From contig NZ_JACBFS010000001.1 of assembly GCF_022138605.1 (NCBI RefSeq), forward strand, positions 620,001 to 684,000: a DNA stretch of 64,000 nt, in the 5' to 3' direction. The first letter of the stretch is position 1; each line of letters begins with the position of its first letter. The stretch comes from Xanthobacter sp. NM-25 (lineage in GTDB: Bacteria; Pseudomonadota; Alphaproteobacteria; Rhizobiales; Xanthobacteraceae). The notes beneath the pieces were generated by a model. The model saw only the letters and a program-made list of their open reading frames with translations, made no database searches and had not been told where the DNA came from. The translations under genes and the position numbers were made by a program. Below are positions 9,501 to 16,556 of this stretch, piece by piece.

Positions 9501-11381
9501 GTGATCGGCGTGGGCGACATGTCCGGCGACGTGTTCGGCAACGGCATGCTGCTGTCGTCCGCCATCAAACTCGTCGCCGCGTTCGATCACCGCCACATCT
9601 TCCTCGACCCCGATCCCGACCCGGTCCGCGCCCATGGGGAGCGGCAGCGGCTGTTCAACCTGCCCCGCTCCTCCTGGGCAGATTATGATCCTGCCCTCAT
9701 CTCGCCCGGTGGCGGGGTATTCGCGCGCACGGCCAAGAGCATTCCGGTGTCGGGCGAGGTGCAGGCCCTGCTCCGCTTCCCCAAGCCCCACGCTACGCCG
9801 CCGGAGCTCATCAACGCCATCCTCAAGGCGTCGGCCGATCTCCTGTTCTTCGGCGGCATCGGCACCTATGTGCGTGCGTCCGGCGAGAGCGACGCGGCGG
9901 CGGGCGACCGCGCCAACGACGCGGTGCGCGTCAGCGCCGATGAGTTGAACGTGAAGGTGATCGGCGAAGGCGCCAACCTGGGCATGACCCAGCGCAGCCG
10001 CATCGAGGCGGCCCGCCGCGGCATCCGCCTCAACACCGATGCCATCGACAATTCGGCCGGCGTCAACACGTCCGACGTGGAGGTGAACATCAAGATCGCC
10101 CTCGCCCATCCCCTGGAGAGCGGCGCCCTCACGGCGCCGGCGCGGGCGGCGCTGCTGAAGGAGATGACCGACGACGTGGCGCAGCTGGTGCTGCGCAACA
10201 ACTATGAGCAGACCCTCGCCCTCTCCCTCGCCCAGCGCGCCGGCGCGGCGGACCTGCCATTCCAGCAGCGGCTCATGCAGATGCTGGAAGCCCGTGGCGC
10301 CCTCGACCGCGCGGTGGAGGCGCTGCCCTCCGACAGCGAGATCGCCGACCGCCACTCGCGCGGTGAATTCCTCAGCCGGCCGGAACTCGCGGTGCTGCTG
10401 GCCTATGCGAAGCTGACCCTCGACGCCGACTTGACCGGCTCAAGCGTACCGGATGATCCCTATCTGGCGCGCGAGCTGATCACCTATTTCCCGCCGCAGA
10501 TCGAAGCGCGCTTCCCCGCGGCCATCACCCACCACCGGCTGCGGCGCGAGATCATCGCCACGGCCCTTTCCAACGCCATCGTCAACCTGTGCGGTCCCTC
10601 GGCGCTTGCCCGCATCACCGACCAGACCGGAGCGGACGCGGCGGCCATCGCCCGCGCCTTCGCGGCAGTGCGCGACAGCTACCAGGTGCCGGCGCTGCTC
10701 GCCGCCATCGACGCGCTCGACAACAAGGTGTCCGGCGCGGCCCAGCTCGCCCTCTATGCGGGCGTCCAGGACCTGGTGCTCGGCCGCATCATTTGGTTCC
10801 TCGGCAATGTCTCGTTCGCCGATGGCATCGCCGCCGTGGTGGAGCGCTATCGCGCCGGCATCCAGGCGGTGGCGACGGCGCTGGACGAGAGCCTGCCCGA
10901 GGCCTGGCGCCTGCTGCGGCAGACCCGCATCACCGAGCTCACCACCCAGAATGTGCCGGAGGACCTCGCCCGGCGCATCGCCTCCAGCCAGGCGCTGGCG
11001 GCGGCGGCCGACATCGCCCTGCTGGCGCACACCAGCGGACGGCCGATTCCCGACGTGGCGAGCACCTTCTTCGCCGCAGGCCGCTATTTCGACGTCGACG
11101 ACCTGGTGATGCAGGCCCGCAGCATCGTCGCTCCGGACTATTACGACCGCCTCGCCCTCGACCGCGCACTGGCGCAGCTCGAGAGCTTCCTGCGGCGCAT
11201 CTGCGGCGAGATCCTCGCCTCCGGCGGGTCCGGCGAGGCGGCGCTCGAAGCCTATGTGAGCCGCCACCGGGACGCGGTGGAACGCATGCGCGCCACGGTG
11301 AAGGACATCGCCGCCTCGGGCCTCAGCCTGTCGAAGCTGACCCTGGCGGCGAGCCTGTTGGGAGACCTGATCCGAACCTGA
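6507..11381 (+). CDS. gdhB: NAD-specific glutamate dehydrogenase, large (about 180 kDa) class
   Basis: 1,624 residues, the normal size of the bacterial L-GDH class, which converts glutamate to 2-oxoglutarate and ammonia with NAD+. The start at 6507 has GGGGAG upstream. The N-terminal 700 residues are the ACT-rich regulatory part. The catalytic core lies near residues 800-1250, with RGGLRWSDRPQDFRTE, the Lys-containing substrate motif VKNAVIVPVGAKGGFV and the Rossmann part VIGVGDMSGDVFGNG. The C-terminal 350 residues are helical. Single gene, convergent with the next gene at a distance of only six bases. It lets the cell use glutamate as carbon and nitrogen source. The symbol follows Pseudomonas usage. 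Confidence 0.95.
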   Translation: MTIQGLQAAETPSDLQARIGAIAALVDETAPQVPPAFTHTFLDALAPEDLAPGDRPPLDPAFVAERIAQAWTHLARRPRGVSDLTLTPAQAGDRALTVIEAVNDDMSFLFDSLASELAERQIEVQLAAHPIFHVIRDAAGQVTGVAAPHAREDRESLIHLEVPALNPATAADVTASLAATLADVQRVNADFHAMRDRVSALATQLQASLPDIDPRRSAEASDLLTWLTANNFIFLGLIHAQVTPDGGLATEPESGLGLLRDAAVRAEVADTVSPADAHAFLGSPQLVTFTKSTLRARVHRRSAMDDIAIKTIGPDGAVTGVLRILGLLASTAYVHSVQDIPELRRKAEMVISGAGLEPDSHSARALEMVLETYPRDDFFQLDSATLARHARAILTLYDRPRVRVLPALDRFDRFASILVYVPKERFDSAVRDRIAALLVEAFDGTTAALTETFLTGTPLTRMHVTIARRPGPTPQVDIADLERRIIEATQSWSERLAAALPGAVATRPGLAGEDPQALAWRYGRAFGVGYMDAFDVTTAVADIERLERLSPERPIAIDFYRRAGDSPARIGLRLLSYGAPLALSIRVPMLQNMGLKAINERTYRIQPRADDGAFSSDADTGDMARSWLHDMTLERADGGTIAMAGSEERLEDGLNAVLRGAADNDGFNALVLDAGLSWREAVLVRTLARYLRQAGLPFSLDYMWRTLARHETIARDIVALFHARFDPMLEPAAAAREAREAPPRERLASALAAVSSLDEDRILRRLVNLVDAAVRTTFYQRDAEERPREAVALKFESARVEGLPLPRPLYEVFVHAPRIEGVHLRFGKVARGGLRWSDRPQDFRTEILGLVKAQQVKNAVIVPVGAKGGFVPRQLPADGSREATLAAGTAAYEVFVSALLDLTDNLKAGAVVPPADTVRLDGDDPYLVVAADKGTATFSDTANAISARHGFWLGDAFASGGSVGYDHKAMGITARGAWEAVKRHFREMDIDIQTTPVTVIGVGDMSGDVFGNGMLLSSAIKLVAAFDHRHIFLDPDPDPVRAHGERQRLFNLPRSSWADYDPALISPGGGVFARTAKSIPVSGEVQALLRFPKPHATPPELINAILKASADLLFFGGIGTYVRASGESDAAAGDRANDAVRVSADELNVKVIGEGANLGMTQRSRIEAARRGIRLNTDAIDNSAGVNTSDVEVNIKIALAHPLESGALTAPARAALLKEMTDDVAQLVLRNNYEQTLALSLAQRAGAADLPFQQRLMQMLEARGALDRAVEALPSDSEIADRHSRGEFLSRPELAVLLAYAKLTLDADLTGSSVPDDPYLARELITYFPPQIEARFPAAITHHRLRREIIATALSNAIVNLCGPSALARITDQTGADAAAIARAFAAVRDSYQVPALLAAIDALDNKVSGAAQLALYAGVQDLVLGRIIWFLGNVSFADGIAAVVERYRAGIQAVATALDESLPEAWRLLRQTRITELTTQNVPEDLARRIASSQALAAAADIALLAHTSGRPIPDVASTFFAAGRYFDVDDLVMQARSIVAPDYYDRLALDRALAQLESFLRRICGEILASGGSGEAALEAYVSRHRDAVERMRATVKDIAASGLSLSKLTLAASLLGDLIRT

Positions 11382-11387
11382 AGCGGA

Positions 11388-12008
11388 TCAGTAGCCGACG
11401 GTGAAACGGCGGCGGACGTGGGCCGGGGTCTCGATCTCGTCCAGCATCGCCACCGCGAAGTCTTCACCGGAAATGGCGCTGCGGCCGTCGGCCGCCACCA
11501 GCAACTGGTCGGTGCCCAGCCGGAAGGTGCCGGTGCGGGTGCCGGGCTCAAAGAAGAACGAGGGCGAGATGAAGGTCCATTCCAACTCGCTCTCGCCCTT
11601 CAACGCCGCCAGGAAGTCGAGACCTGGCCGGGCGTAGGGGCGCCACGCCTCCAGAAAGTCCGGCGTGTCGATCACCAGCACCCCCGGGGCGGCTTCCAGG
11701 CTGCCGGCACCGCCGACCACCAGCAGCCGCTTGATGCCGGCGGCCTTCACCGCCCCCACCAGTTGCGGTTCCGACAGGGTCTGGAAGTGCAGCGCGCTCA
11801 CCACAACGTCATGGCCGCGCAGCCGATCCGCGAGGCGCCCCGCCTCCGCCTCTGCCGCCACGTCGGCGGCCACCTTCGTCAGCGCCGGATGATCGGCCAG
11901 GCCCTCGGGCTTGCGCGCGATGCCGGTGACCTGATGGCCCCGGGCCAGAGCCTCGGCGACGATGCGCGATCCAGCCATGCCGGTGGCGCCGAGAACGACG
12001 ATCTTCAT
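11388..12008 (-). CDS. NAD(P)-binding atypical SDR/NmrA-like protein
   Basis: 206 residues from the ATG at 12008 (GGGAG upstream). The N-terminus MKIVVLGATGMAGSRI is a Rossmann GxxGxxG motif of the NAD(P)H-binding (NmrA/YwnB-like) family. There is no SDR YxxxK pair in the expected place, so it is a nucleotide-binding redox sensor or reductase of unknown substrate. It is transcribed away from an HxlR regulator across 161 bp, a very common pairing in which the regulator controls the enzyme and responds to electrophiles or quinones. Confidence 0.8.
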   Translation of the reverse strand: MKIVVLGATGMAGSRIVAEALARGHQVTGIARKPEGLADHPALTKVAADVAAEAEAGRLADRLRGHDVVVSALHFQTLSEPQLVGAVKAAGIKRLLVVGGAGSLEAAPGVLVIDTPDFLEAWRPYARPGLDFLAALKGESELEWTFISPSFFFEPGTRTGTFRLGTDQLLVAADGRSAISGEDFAVAMLDEIETPAHVRRRFTVGY

Positions 12009-12169
12009 GCGATACTCCCGTTGGAGCGCGGCCGGCTGGCACGCGCAGATAAGCCCGGTGCGCGTGACACGCCCGCGCGCTTGGCGGTTCCTTTCCGGAA
12101 CCATATGCTCAAAACGAACCTGGTTTGAAGAAGGCATCTTCCCCGCACCAGGGCACATGGGAGGAACCG
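12009..12169. promoter_or_regulatory. Divergent promoter region between the NAD(P)-binding gene and hxlR-type gene
   Basis: Holds two small inverted repeats: GGTTCC-N5-GGAACC at 12086-12102 and TCAAA-N10-TTTGA at 12109-12128, the latter enclosing AACCTGGTT. Dyads of this kind between an HxlR gene and its target are the likely operators. No clear -35/-10 pair was assigned. Confidence 0.45.
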
Positions 12170-12643
12170 ATGACCGCGCCCTCGCGCCGCGCACCCGCAG
12201 GCCGCGCCCCGAAAGCCCCGGCGCCGGAGATTCCATCGCCGCAGGTGCTGACGCCACAGGTGCTGACGCCACAGGTGCTGGCGAGCGCGGTGCCCTGCCC
12301 CACCCGTCATGTGCTGGACCGCATCGGCGATGCCTGGAGCGTGCTGGTGGTGCTGAATCTCACCGCCGGCCCGTGTCGTTTCAACGCCCTGCGCCGGCAG
12401 ATCGGGCCCATCTCGCAGCGCATGCTCACCGTCACCCTGCGCCATCTGGAGCGCGACGGCCTGGTGGCGCGCACGGTCTTTCCGACCACGCCGCCCCAGG
12501 TTCAATATGCGCTGACGCCCCTTGGCCGCTCACTGGCGGACGTGGTGGAGGTGCTGAACCGCTGGGCGTTCGACAATGCGCAGGCCATCACCGCGGCCCG
12601 CGCCCGCTTCGATGGCGAACCGGAGGCCACAGGGCCCCGGTGA
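12170..12643 (+). CDS. HxlR-family winged-helix transcriptional regulator
   Basis: 157 residues from the ATG at 12170, which follows a strong GGGAGG; an upstream in-frame ATG at 12125 lacks one. Residues 1-40 are Pro/Ala rich and include a short repeat (QVLTP units) from a 15-bp tandem repeat. The HxlR domain follows: CPTRHVLDRIGDAWSVLVVL, then FNALRRQIGPISQRMLT (recognition helix) and the wing VQYALTPLG. Cys residues at the start of the domain and before FNALRR are the kind used by HypR/QorR-type redox sensors. Probably autoregulatory and controlling the divergent NAD(P)-binding gene. Confidence 0.88.
   Translation: MTAPSRRAPAGRAPKAPAPEIPSPQVLTPQVLTPQVLASAVPCPTRHVLDRIGDAWSVLVVLNLTAGPCRFNALRRQIGPISQRMLTVTLRHLERDGLVARTVFPTTPPQVQYALTPLGRSLADVVEVLNRWAFDNAQAITAARARFDGEPEATGPR
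12242..12283 (+). repeat. 15-bp tandem repeat inside the HxlR gene
   Basis: Two full copies of CAGGTGCTGACGCCA (12242-12256, 12257-12271) and a partial third copy (12272-12283). They encode QVLTP-QVLTP-QVL in the disordered N-terminal tail and keep the frame, so copy number could change without inactivating the gene. Confidence 0.85.
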
Positions 12644-12655
12644 GCCGCCGGCCCC

Positions 12656-14248
12656 TCACACCGGCGCCTCGGCCTCGACCTGCCATCCGGCGACCGTGGC
12701 GAGCTCCTCATCCAGGCGGTCCACCTCCACGCTGCCGCGACCGGTGAAGACCCGCCCGGCGCCGCCGTCCACCGAGAGCCAATCGCCCTCCCGCAGCACC
12801 GTCTCACCCACGAGGGCACAGCCGCGATCCACGTCCACCACGAGGTCGCGGCAGCCGGCCACGCAGGGCTTGCCCATCTGCCGCGCCACCAACGCCGCAT
12901 GGGCGGTGCGGCCCCCCACGGCGGTGACGATGCCGGCGGAGACCGAGAAGCCCGCCACATCGGAGGTGGAGGTGTCCGGGCGCACCAGGATCACCGGCTC
13001 ATGCCCGTCGGCATAGCGCTGGGCGCTCTGCGAGGAGAAGGCCACGCGCCCCACCGCCACCCCGGCCGACGCGCCGGTGCCCGTGGTCAGTGGGGTGCCG
13101 ACACCGGTCAGGCGGCGTTCCACCAGGCTCGCCGGATCAAGGCCCGCGAGGCGCGCCACACCTTCCGCCGGCGCGATGAGGCCGCCGCGCACCAGGTCGA
13201 TGGCGATCCGCAGGGCTGCCCGGGGGGTGCGCTTGGCAGAACGGGTCTGCAGCATCCACAGCCGGCCATCTTCAATGGTGAATTCCACGTCCTGCACATC
13301 GCGGAAGGCCCGTTCCAGGGTGACCAGGACATCACGCAGCTGGCGACCCGCCTCGGGCACGACGCGCATCAAAGCGTCTTCGGTCTGCGGCGAGCGGCTG
13401 CCGGAAACCACGTCTTCCCCCTGCGCCTCGAACAGCACATCGATCACCGGTACCGCGGCCCCCGTGGAGGGATCGCGCGAGAAGGCGACCCCCGAGCCGG
13501 AGGTGAGCCCCCGGTTGCCGAACACCATGGCCTGCACGGTTACCGCCGTGCCCTGCAGATGCTCCAGGTGTTCCAACTGGCGATAGGTCCGCGCCCGCTC
13601 GCCCATCCAGGAGCCATAGACGGCCTGCGCCGCGGCCTCCAGCTGGGCCACCGGCTCGGCGGGAATGGGATTGCCGTCGTCGTCGAGCGCCTCCACATAG
13701 GCCCGGGCGAGCCGCTCCAGGGCCTCTCCGTCCAGCTCCTCCACGCACCGCGCGCCCTCGCCCGCCAGCACCGATGCCCGCGGCGCATCCAGCACCCCCG
13801 GCGGCACCCCCAGCACCACGGTGCAGAAGCTCTCGAGGAAGCGGCGCCGACAGTCCCAGGCGAAGCGGGGATTGCCGGTGCTGCGGATCAATCCACGCAC
13901 GGCGCTGGCGGTGCAGCCCACATCCAGCACCGTATCCAGCATGCCGGGCATGGAGCGGGCGGCGCCCGAGCGCACCGAGACCAATAGCGGCCGCCGCCGG
14001 TCCCCCAGGGTGCGGCCGGTGGCCTGCTCAAGGAAAGCAATGCCTTCCGCCAGCCCGGCCCGCAGCTTCTGCCGCGCATCCGCGTCGCCACGCACAATGG
14101 CCGCGCACAGGCTGACCGGCAGCACGAAAGCCGACGGCACCGGCAGGCCGAGGGCCGCCATCTGCGCCAGATTGGCCGCCTTCGCCCCCACCACATCCGC
14201 CGAGGGCAGCGGGCCGGCCGCGCCGGCGCCAATTCGCACGATCTTCAT
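12656..14248 (-). CDS. PPDK-like ATP-grasp plus phosphohistidine protein lacking the PEP/pyruvate barrel
   Basis: 530 residues. Residues 1-360 match the ATP-grasp part of pyruvate phosphate dikinase: GAKAANLAQMAALGLPVP, VSVRSGAARSMPGMLDTVLD, the ATP-site GSGVAFSRDPSTG and VEFTIEDGRLWMLQTR. Residues about 380-515 are the swivelling phosphohistidine domain with GGRTAHAALVARQMGKP; the phosphorylatable His is near residue 450, close to His455 of classical PPDK. The protein then ends, whereas PPDK continues for about 340 residues of TIM barrel that bind PEP/pyruvate. It can therefore be expected to bind ATP and form phosphohistidine, but the acceptor must be something else or reside in a partner. 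Twelve bases downstream of the DUF47-like gene, so co-transcribed. I saw no frameshift; the stop looks natural. Confidence 0.82.
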   Translation of the reverse strand: MKIVRIGAGAAGPLPSADVVGAKAANLAQMAALGLPVPSAFVLPVSLCAAIVRGDADARQKLRAGLAEGIAFLEQATGRTLGDRRRPLLVSVRSGAARSMPGMLDTVLDVGCTASAVRGLIRSTGNPRFAWDCRRRFLESFCTVVLGVPPGVLDAPRASVLAGEGARCVEELDGEALERLARAYVEALDDDGNPIPAEPVAQLEAAAQAVYGSWMGERARTYRQLEHLEHLQGTAVTVQAMVFGNRGLTSGSGVAFSRDPSTGAAVPVIDVLFEAQGEDVVSGSRSPQTEDALMRVVPEAGRQLRDVLVTLERAFRDVQDVEFTIEDGRLWMLQTRSAKRTPRAALRIAIDLVRGGLIAPAEGVARLAGLDPASLVERRLTGVGTPLTTGTGASAGVAVGRVAFSSQSAQRYADGHEPVILVRPDTSTSDVAGFSVSAGIVTAVGGRTAHAALVARQMGKPCVAGCRDLVVDVDRGCALVGETVLREGDWLSVDGGAGRVFTGRGSVEVDRLDEELATVAGWQVEAEAPV

Positions 14249-14259
14249 GGCAAGGCGTC

Positions 14260-16257
14260 CTATTTGGTGAGGTCGGCGAGAACCTGGGCATGCAGCAGGT
14301 GCCCGAAACCGGCCAGCTGATCGGTGCTGCGCTCCAGGGCGCGGGCGAGCTCCAGGGCGGCCAGGGCCGCCCGGAGATCGAAATCGCCGCGCAGCACCTG
14401 CGTGGTCACCGCGCGCTCGGCCACGTCGCCCTCATGCTCGATCTCGATCAGCCGGCCGAACGCCGCCAGCGCCGCCTCGCTGTCGATGCGGCTGCCCTCG
14501 GGAATTTCGGCGGTGGCGGCAACGCCCATGGCCGCCGCCTCGGTGCCCGCCACCGCAAGCCGGGCGAGGTGCCCGAGCGCCGCCAGCAACGCCCCGTCGA
14601 GCCCCTGCGGCGCCAGGGAAGCGATGAAGGCGGCCTGCTCCAGATCGTCGATCGCTTCCTCAATGCGGTTGACCAGTTGCGCCACCGCCGGATCCGCATC
14701 AAGCCGGGCGATCTCCCCGCGGGCTTCCAGGGCGATGCGATCCGCCTTCTGCTCAATGGCCCGGGCGCGGCGCGCCAGCTCGTCCGCATCACTGCCACGG
14801 CCGGCGGCCAGATCGTCCACGTGCTGGGCAATGGCCACGGCTACCTCGCGGGCGAGGCCGGCCTGGCGGATCACCACATCCAGCAGGGCCGTATCCACGC
14901 GCTCCAGCCGGCCGACCAGCTCAGCTTCGATGCGGTCACGCGCCAGCCGCAGTGCGCTGCCGTCCAACAGAGCCTCGGCGGAGATGCGCAGCACCGCTTC
15001 CAGGAACGAGACCGCGGCCTCGCGCCCCAGCACCCCGTCGAGCCGCTCGCCGAAGCCGATACGGGTGGGTGCGGCATGGTGCACGGCGGCCGCCACCAAC
15101 TCGCTGCCGCCCATTTCAAGAAAGCCGCGATGACCGATGCGGTTGCGCGCCGCCCATTGCAGAATGCGCACCGCATCCGCCTTCGGCACCCAGGACCTCA
15201 GGGTCTTGCGCGCCTTGTTCCAATCAATGAGGAACACCAGCGCGGCGCCGAGCGCTTCAAGAAATGCTTCGCGCGCCACCCGGTCCGTATCGGTCAGCCG
15301 CCCGGTCACCAGGAAGAACACGCCGCCCTCGGCGAGCCCCTCCACGCTCTTGGTGCCGAGACCGCTCCACTGGGCGGGAAAATCATCGAAACACGCCACG
15401 AAGAACTTGGCTCGCGCACGATGAACATCCGAATAGGTGACGGTGATGGTGTCCGCCTCTTGCGTGATCACCACCACATGGGCATCGGTTTCGCCGATAT
15501 CGTTCTGAATGGTGAGGCGATCGCCCGCGCGGGTGGCTACCGTGGCGAGGCCCGGGTGATCGAACTTGAGCCGCCGCGTGGCTTCCACCCCCCGCATGAA
15601 GGCTTCCACCGCCGGCCGGTCTTCGGCCTTGAGGCCATAGACATGCGCCCCCGCCAGGACCTCCTCGGCATGGCTGGCCGCCAGCCGGTTCAGATCCTTG
15701 TGCAGGTCCATGATCAGGCGGTGCAGGCTGTCGCGCCCCTCCGCAGAAAGGCTGGTGAGGGCCAGGATGTCCGCCGGCGCAAGGGCATCGCCGGAGCCGA
15801 GCGCGGTGCCCGCGCGCAAGGCTTCGAGCCGCCGGGCGGCCGTCGCGCCCGCATCTCCTGCCCCCGCATCTCCTGCCCCCGCATCGCCTGCCCCCGCATC
15901 GCCTGCGCCCGCATCGCCTGCACCGACCGCGTGGATCATGGCTTCGACATCCGCCCAGATCCCGGCACCAAGCGCCCCGAGACCCGGCGCGGTGACCTTG
16001 CCGGCAACCAACGTTGCATGGCCCGCCAGGGCCTCCATCGCCGCCACGTCCAGCCCCACCGCCCGGCATTCCTCGCCCAGGTCGAACGGCGCCACGCCCG
16101 ATCCGTGCCCCCCGGTGGCCGAGGCCGCCCGCCGTCCGACCTCCTGCAGCATGCTGAGACGCGCCTTGACGCGATCGTTCGCCCGCAACCCGTCCGCGAT
16201 GAGCGAAGGCAGCAGAACCTCCGCATTGCCAAGCTCTTCAACGATCTGAGACTTCAT
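14260..16257 (-). CDS. Large protein with DUF47/PhoU-like C-terminal half, partner of the PPDK-like protein
   Basis: 665 residues, ATG at 16257 after GGGAGGG. Residues 1-105 are helical and unassigned; 112-136 are five GAGDA repeats; about 150-250 are helical; about 250-350 look like an alpha/beta unit (LTIQNDIGETDAHVVVITQ, FFVACFDDFPAQWSGLG). Residues about 430-660 are long amphipathic helices with the heptad pattern of PhoU/DUF47 proteins (ARAIEQKADRIALEARGEI, NRIEEAIDDLEQAAF). DUF47 proteins usually sit beside Pit phosphate transporters; none is present here. First gene of an operon with the PPDK-like gene, so it may be the phosphate-handling partner or regulator of that protein. The N-terminal half is not recognised. 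Confidence 0.6.
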   Translation of the reverse strand: MKSQIVEELGNAEVLLPSLIADGLRANDRVKARLSMLQEVGRRAASATGGHGSGVAPFDLGEECRAVGLDVAAMEALAGHATLVAGKVTAPGLGALGAGIWADVEAMIHAVGAGDAGAGDAGAGDAGAGDAGAGDAGATAARRLEALRAGTALGSGDALAPADILALTSLSAEGRDSLHRLIMDLHKDLNRLAASHAEEVLAGAHVYGLKAEDRPAVEAFMRGVEATRRLKFDHPGLATVATRAGDRLTIQNDIGETDAHVVVITQEADTITVTYSDVHRARAKFFVACFDDFPAQWSGLGTKSVEGLAEGGVFFLVTGRLTDTDRVAREAFLEALGAALVFLIDWNKARKTLRSWVPKADAVRILQWAARNRIGHRGFLEMGGSELVAAAVHHAAPTRIGFGERLDGVLGREAAVSFLEAVLRISAEALLDGSALRLARDRIEAELVGRLERVDTALLDVVIRQAGLAREVAVAIAQHVDDLAAGRGSDADELARRARAIEQKADRIALEARGEIARLDADPAVAQLVNRIEEAIDDLEQAAFIASLAPQGLDGALLAALGHLARLAVAGTEAAAMGVAATAEIPEGSRIDSEAALAAFGRLIEIEHEGDVAERAVTTQVLRGDFDLRAALAALELARALERSTDQLAGFGHLLHAQVLADLTK
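15850..15924 (-). repeat. 15-bp minisatellite, five units, in the DUF47-like gene
   Basis: Five head-to-tail 15-bp units (consensus CGCATCGCCTGCCCC on the plus strand; units begin at 15850, 15865, 15880, 15895 and 15910) encode a Gly/Ala/Asp linker. The first two units share a T that differs from the rest, indicating recent unit duplication. In-frame, so a length-variable hinge. Confidence 0.9.
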
Positions 16258-16556
16258 GGAACCCTCCCGACCGCGAATTTCACTAGCACGGCAAGAGAGT
16301 TATTTGTCTATAAATTTTAAGTACACGCCACACGACATGTCATAAAAGCGTCATATGCTACAGTTTAATGAATTTTATTATTTTATAGAAATAAAAGACA
16401 TCCGCCACAGGAGCGGCAACAGCAAGCACATGCCGCCGCCCGGTCACCGCGGACCTCCACGCGCACCGTCACACCAGCGCCCGAAGGCCACGGACGACGG
16501 CCTGGTGCGGGAAAGCAACGGGAATCAAGGAGGATCGAGGCGGATCCGCATGGAGG
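16258..16556. promoter_or_regulatory. Intergenic region with an AT-rich island
   Basis: 299 bp between the starts/ends of two leftward genes. Positions about 16298-16400 are strikingly AT rich for this genome (runs such as TATAAATTTTAAG and AATTTTATTATTTTATAG), so it is probably the promoter of the DUF47/PPDK operon, perhaps with upstream-element or nucleoid-protein binding. No gene was found in it. Confidence 0.5.

Noticed and set aside
12656..14248. Frameshifted or broken full-length PPDK pseudogene
   Set aside because: No PEP-barrel coding is found downstream in any frame (the HxlR gene follows, convergent), and the reading frame up to the stop is intact with normal codon use.
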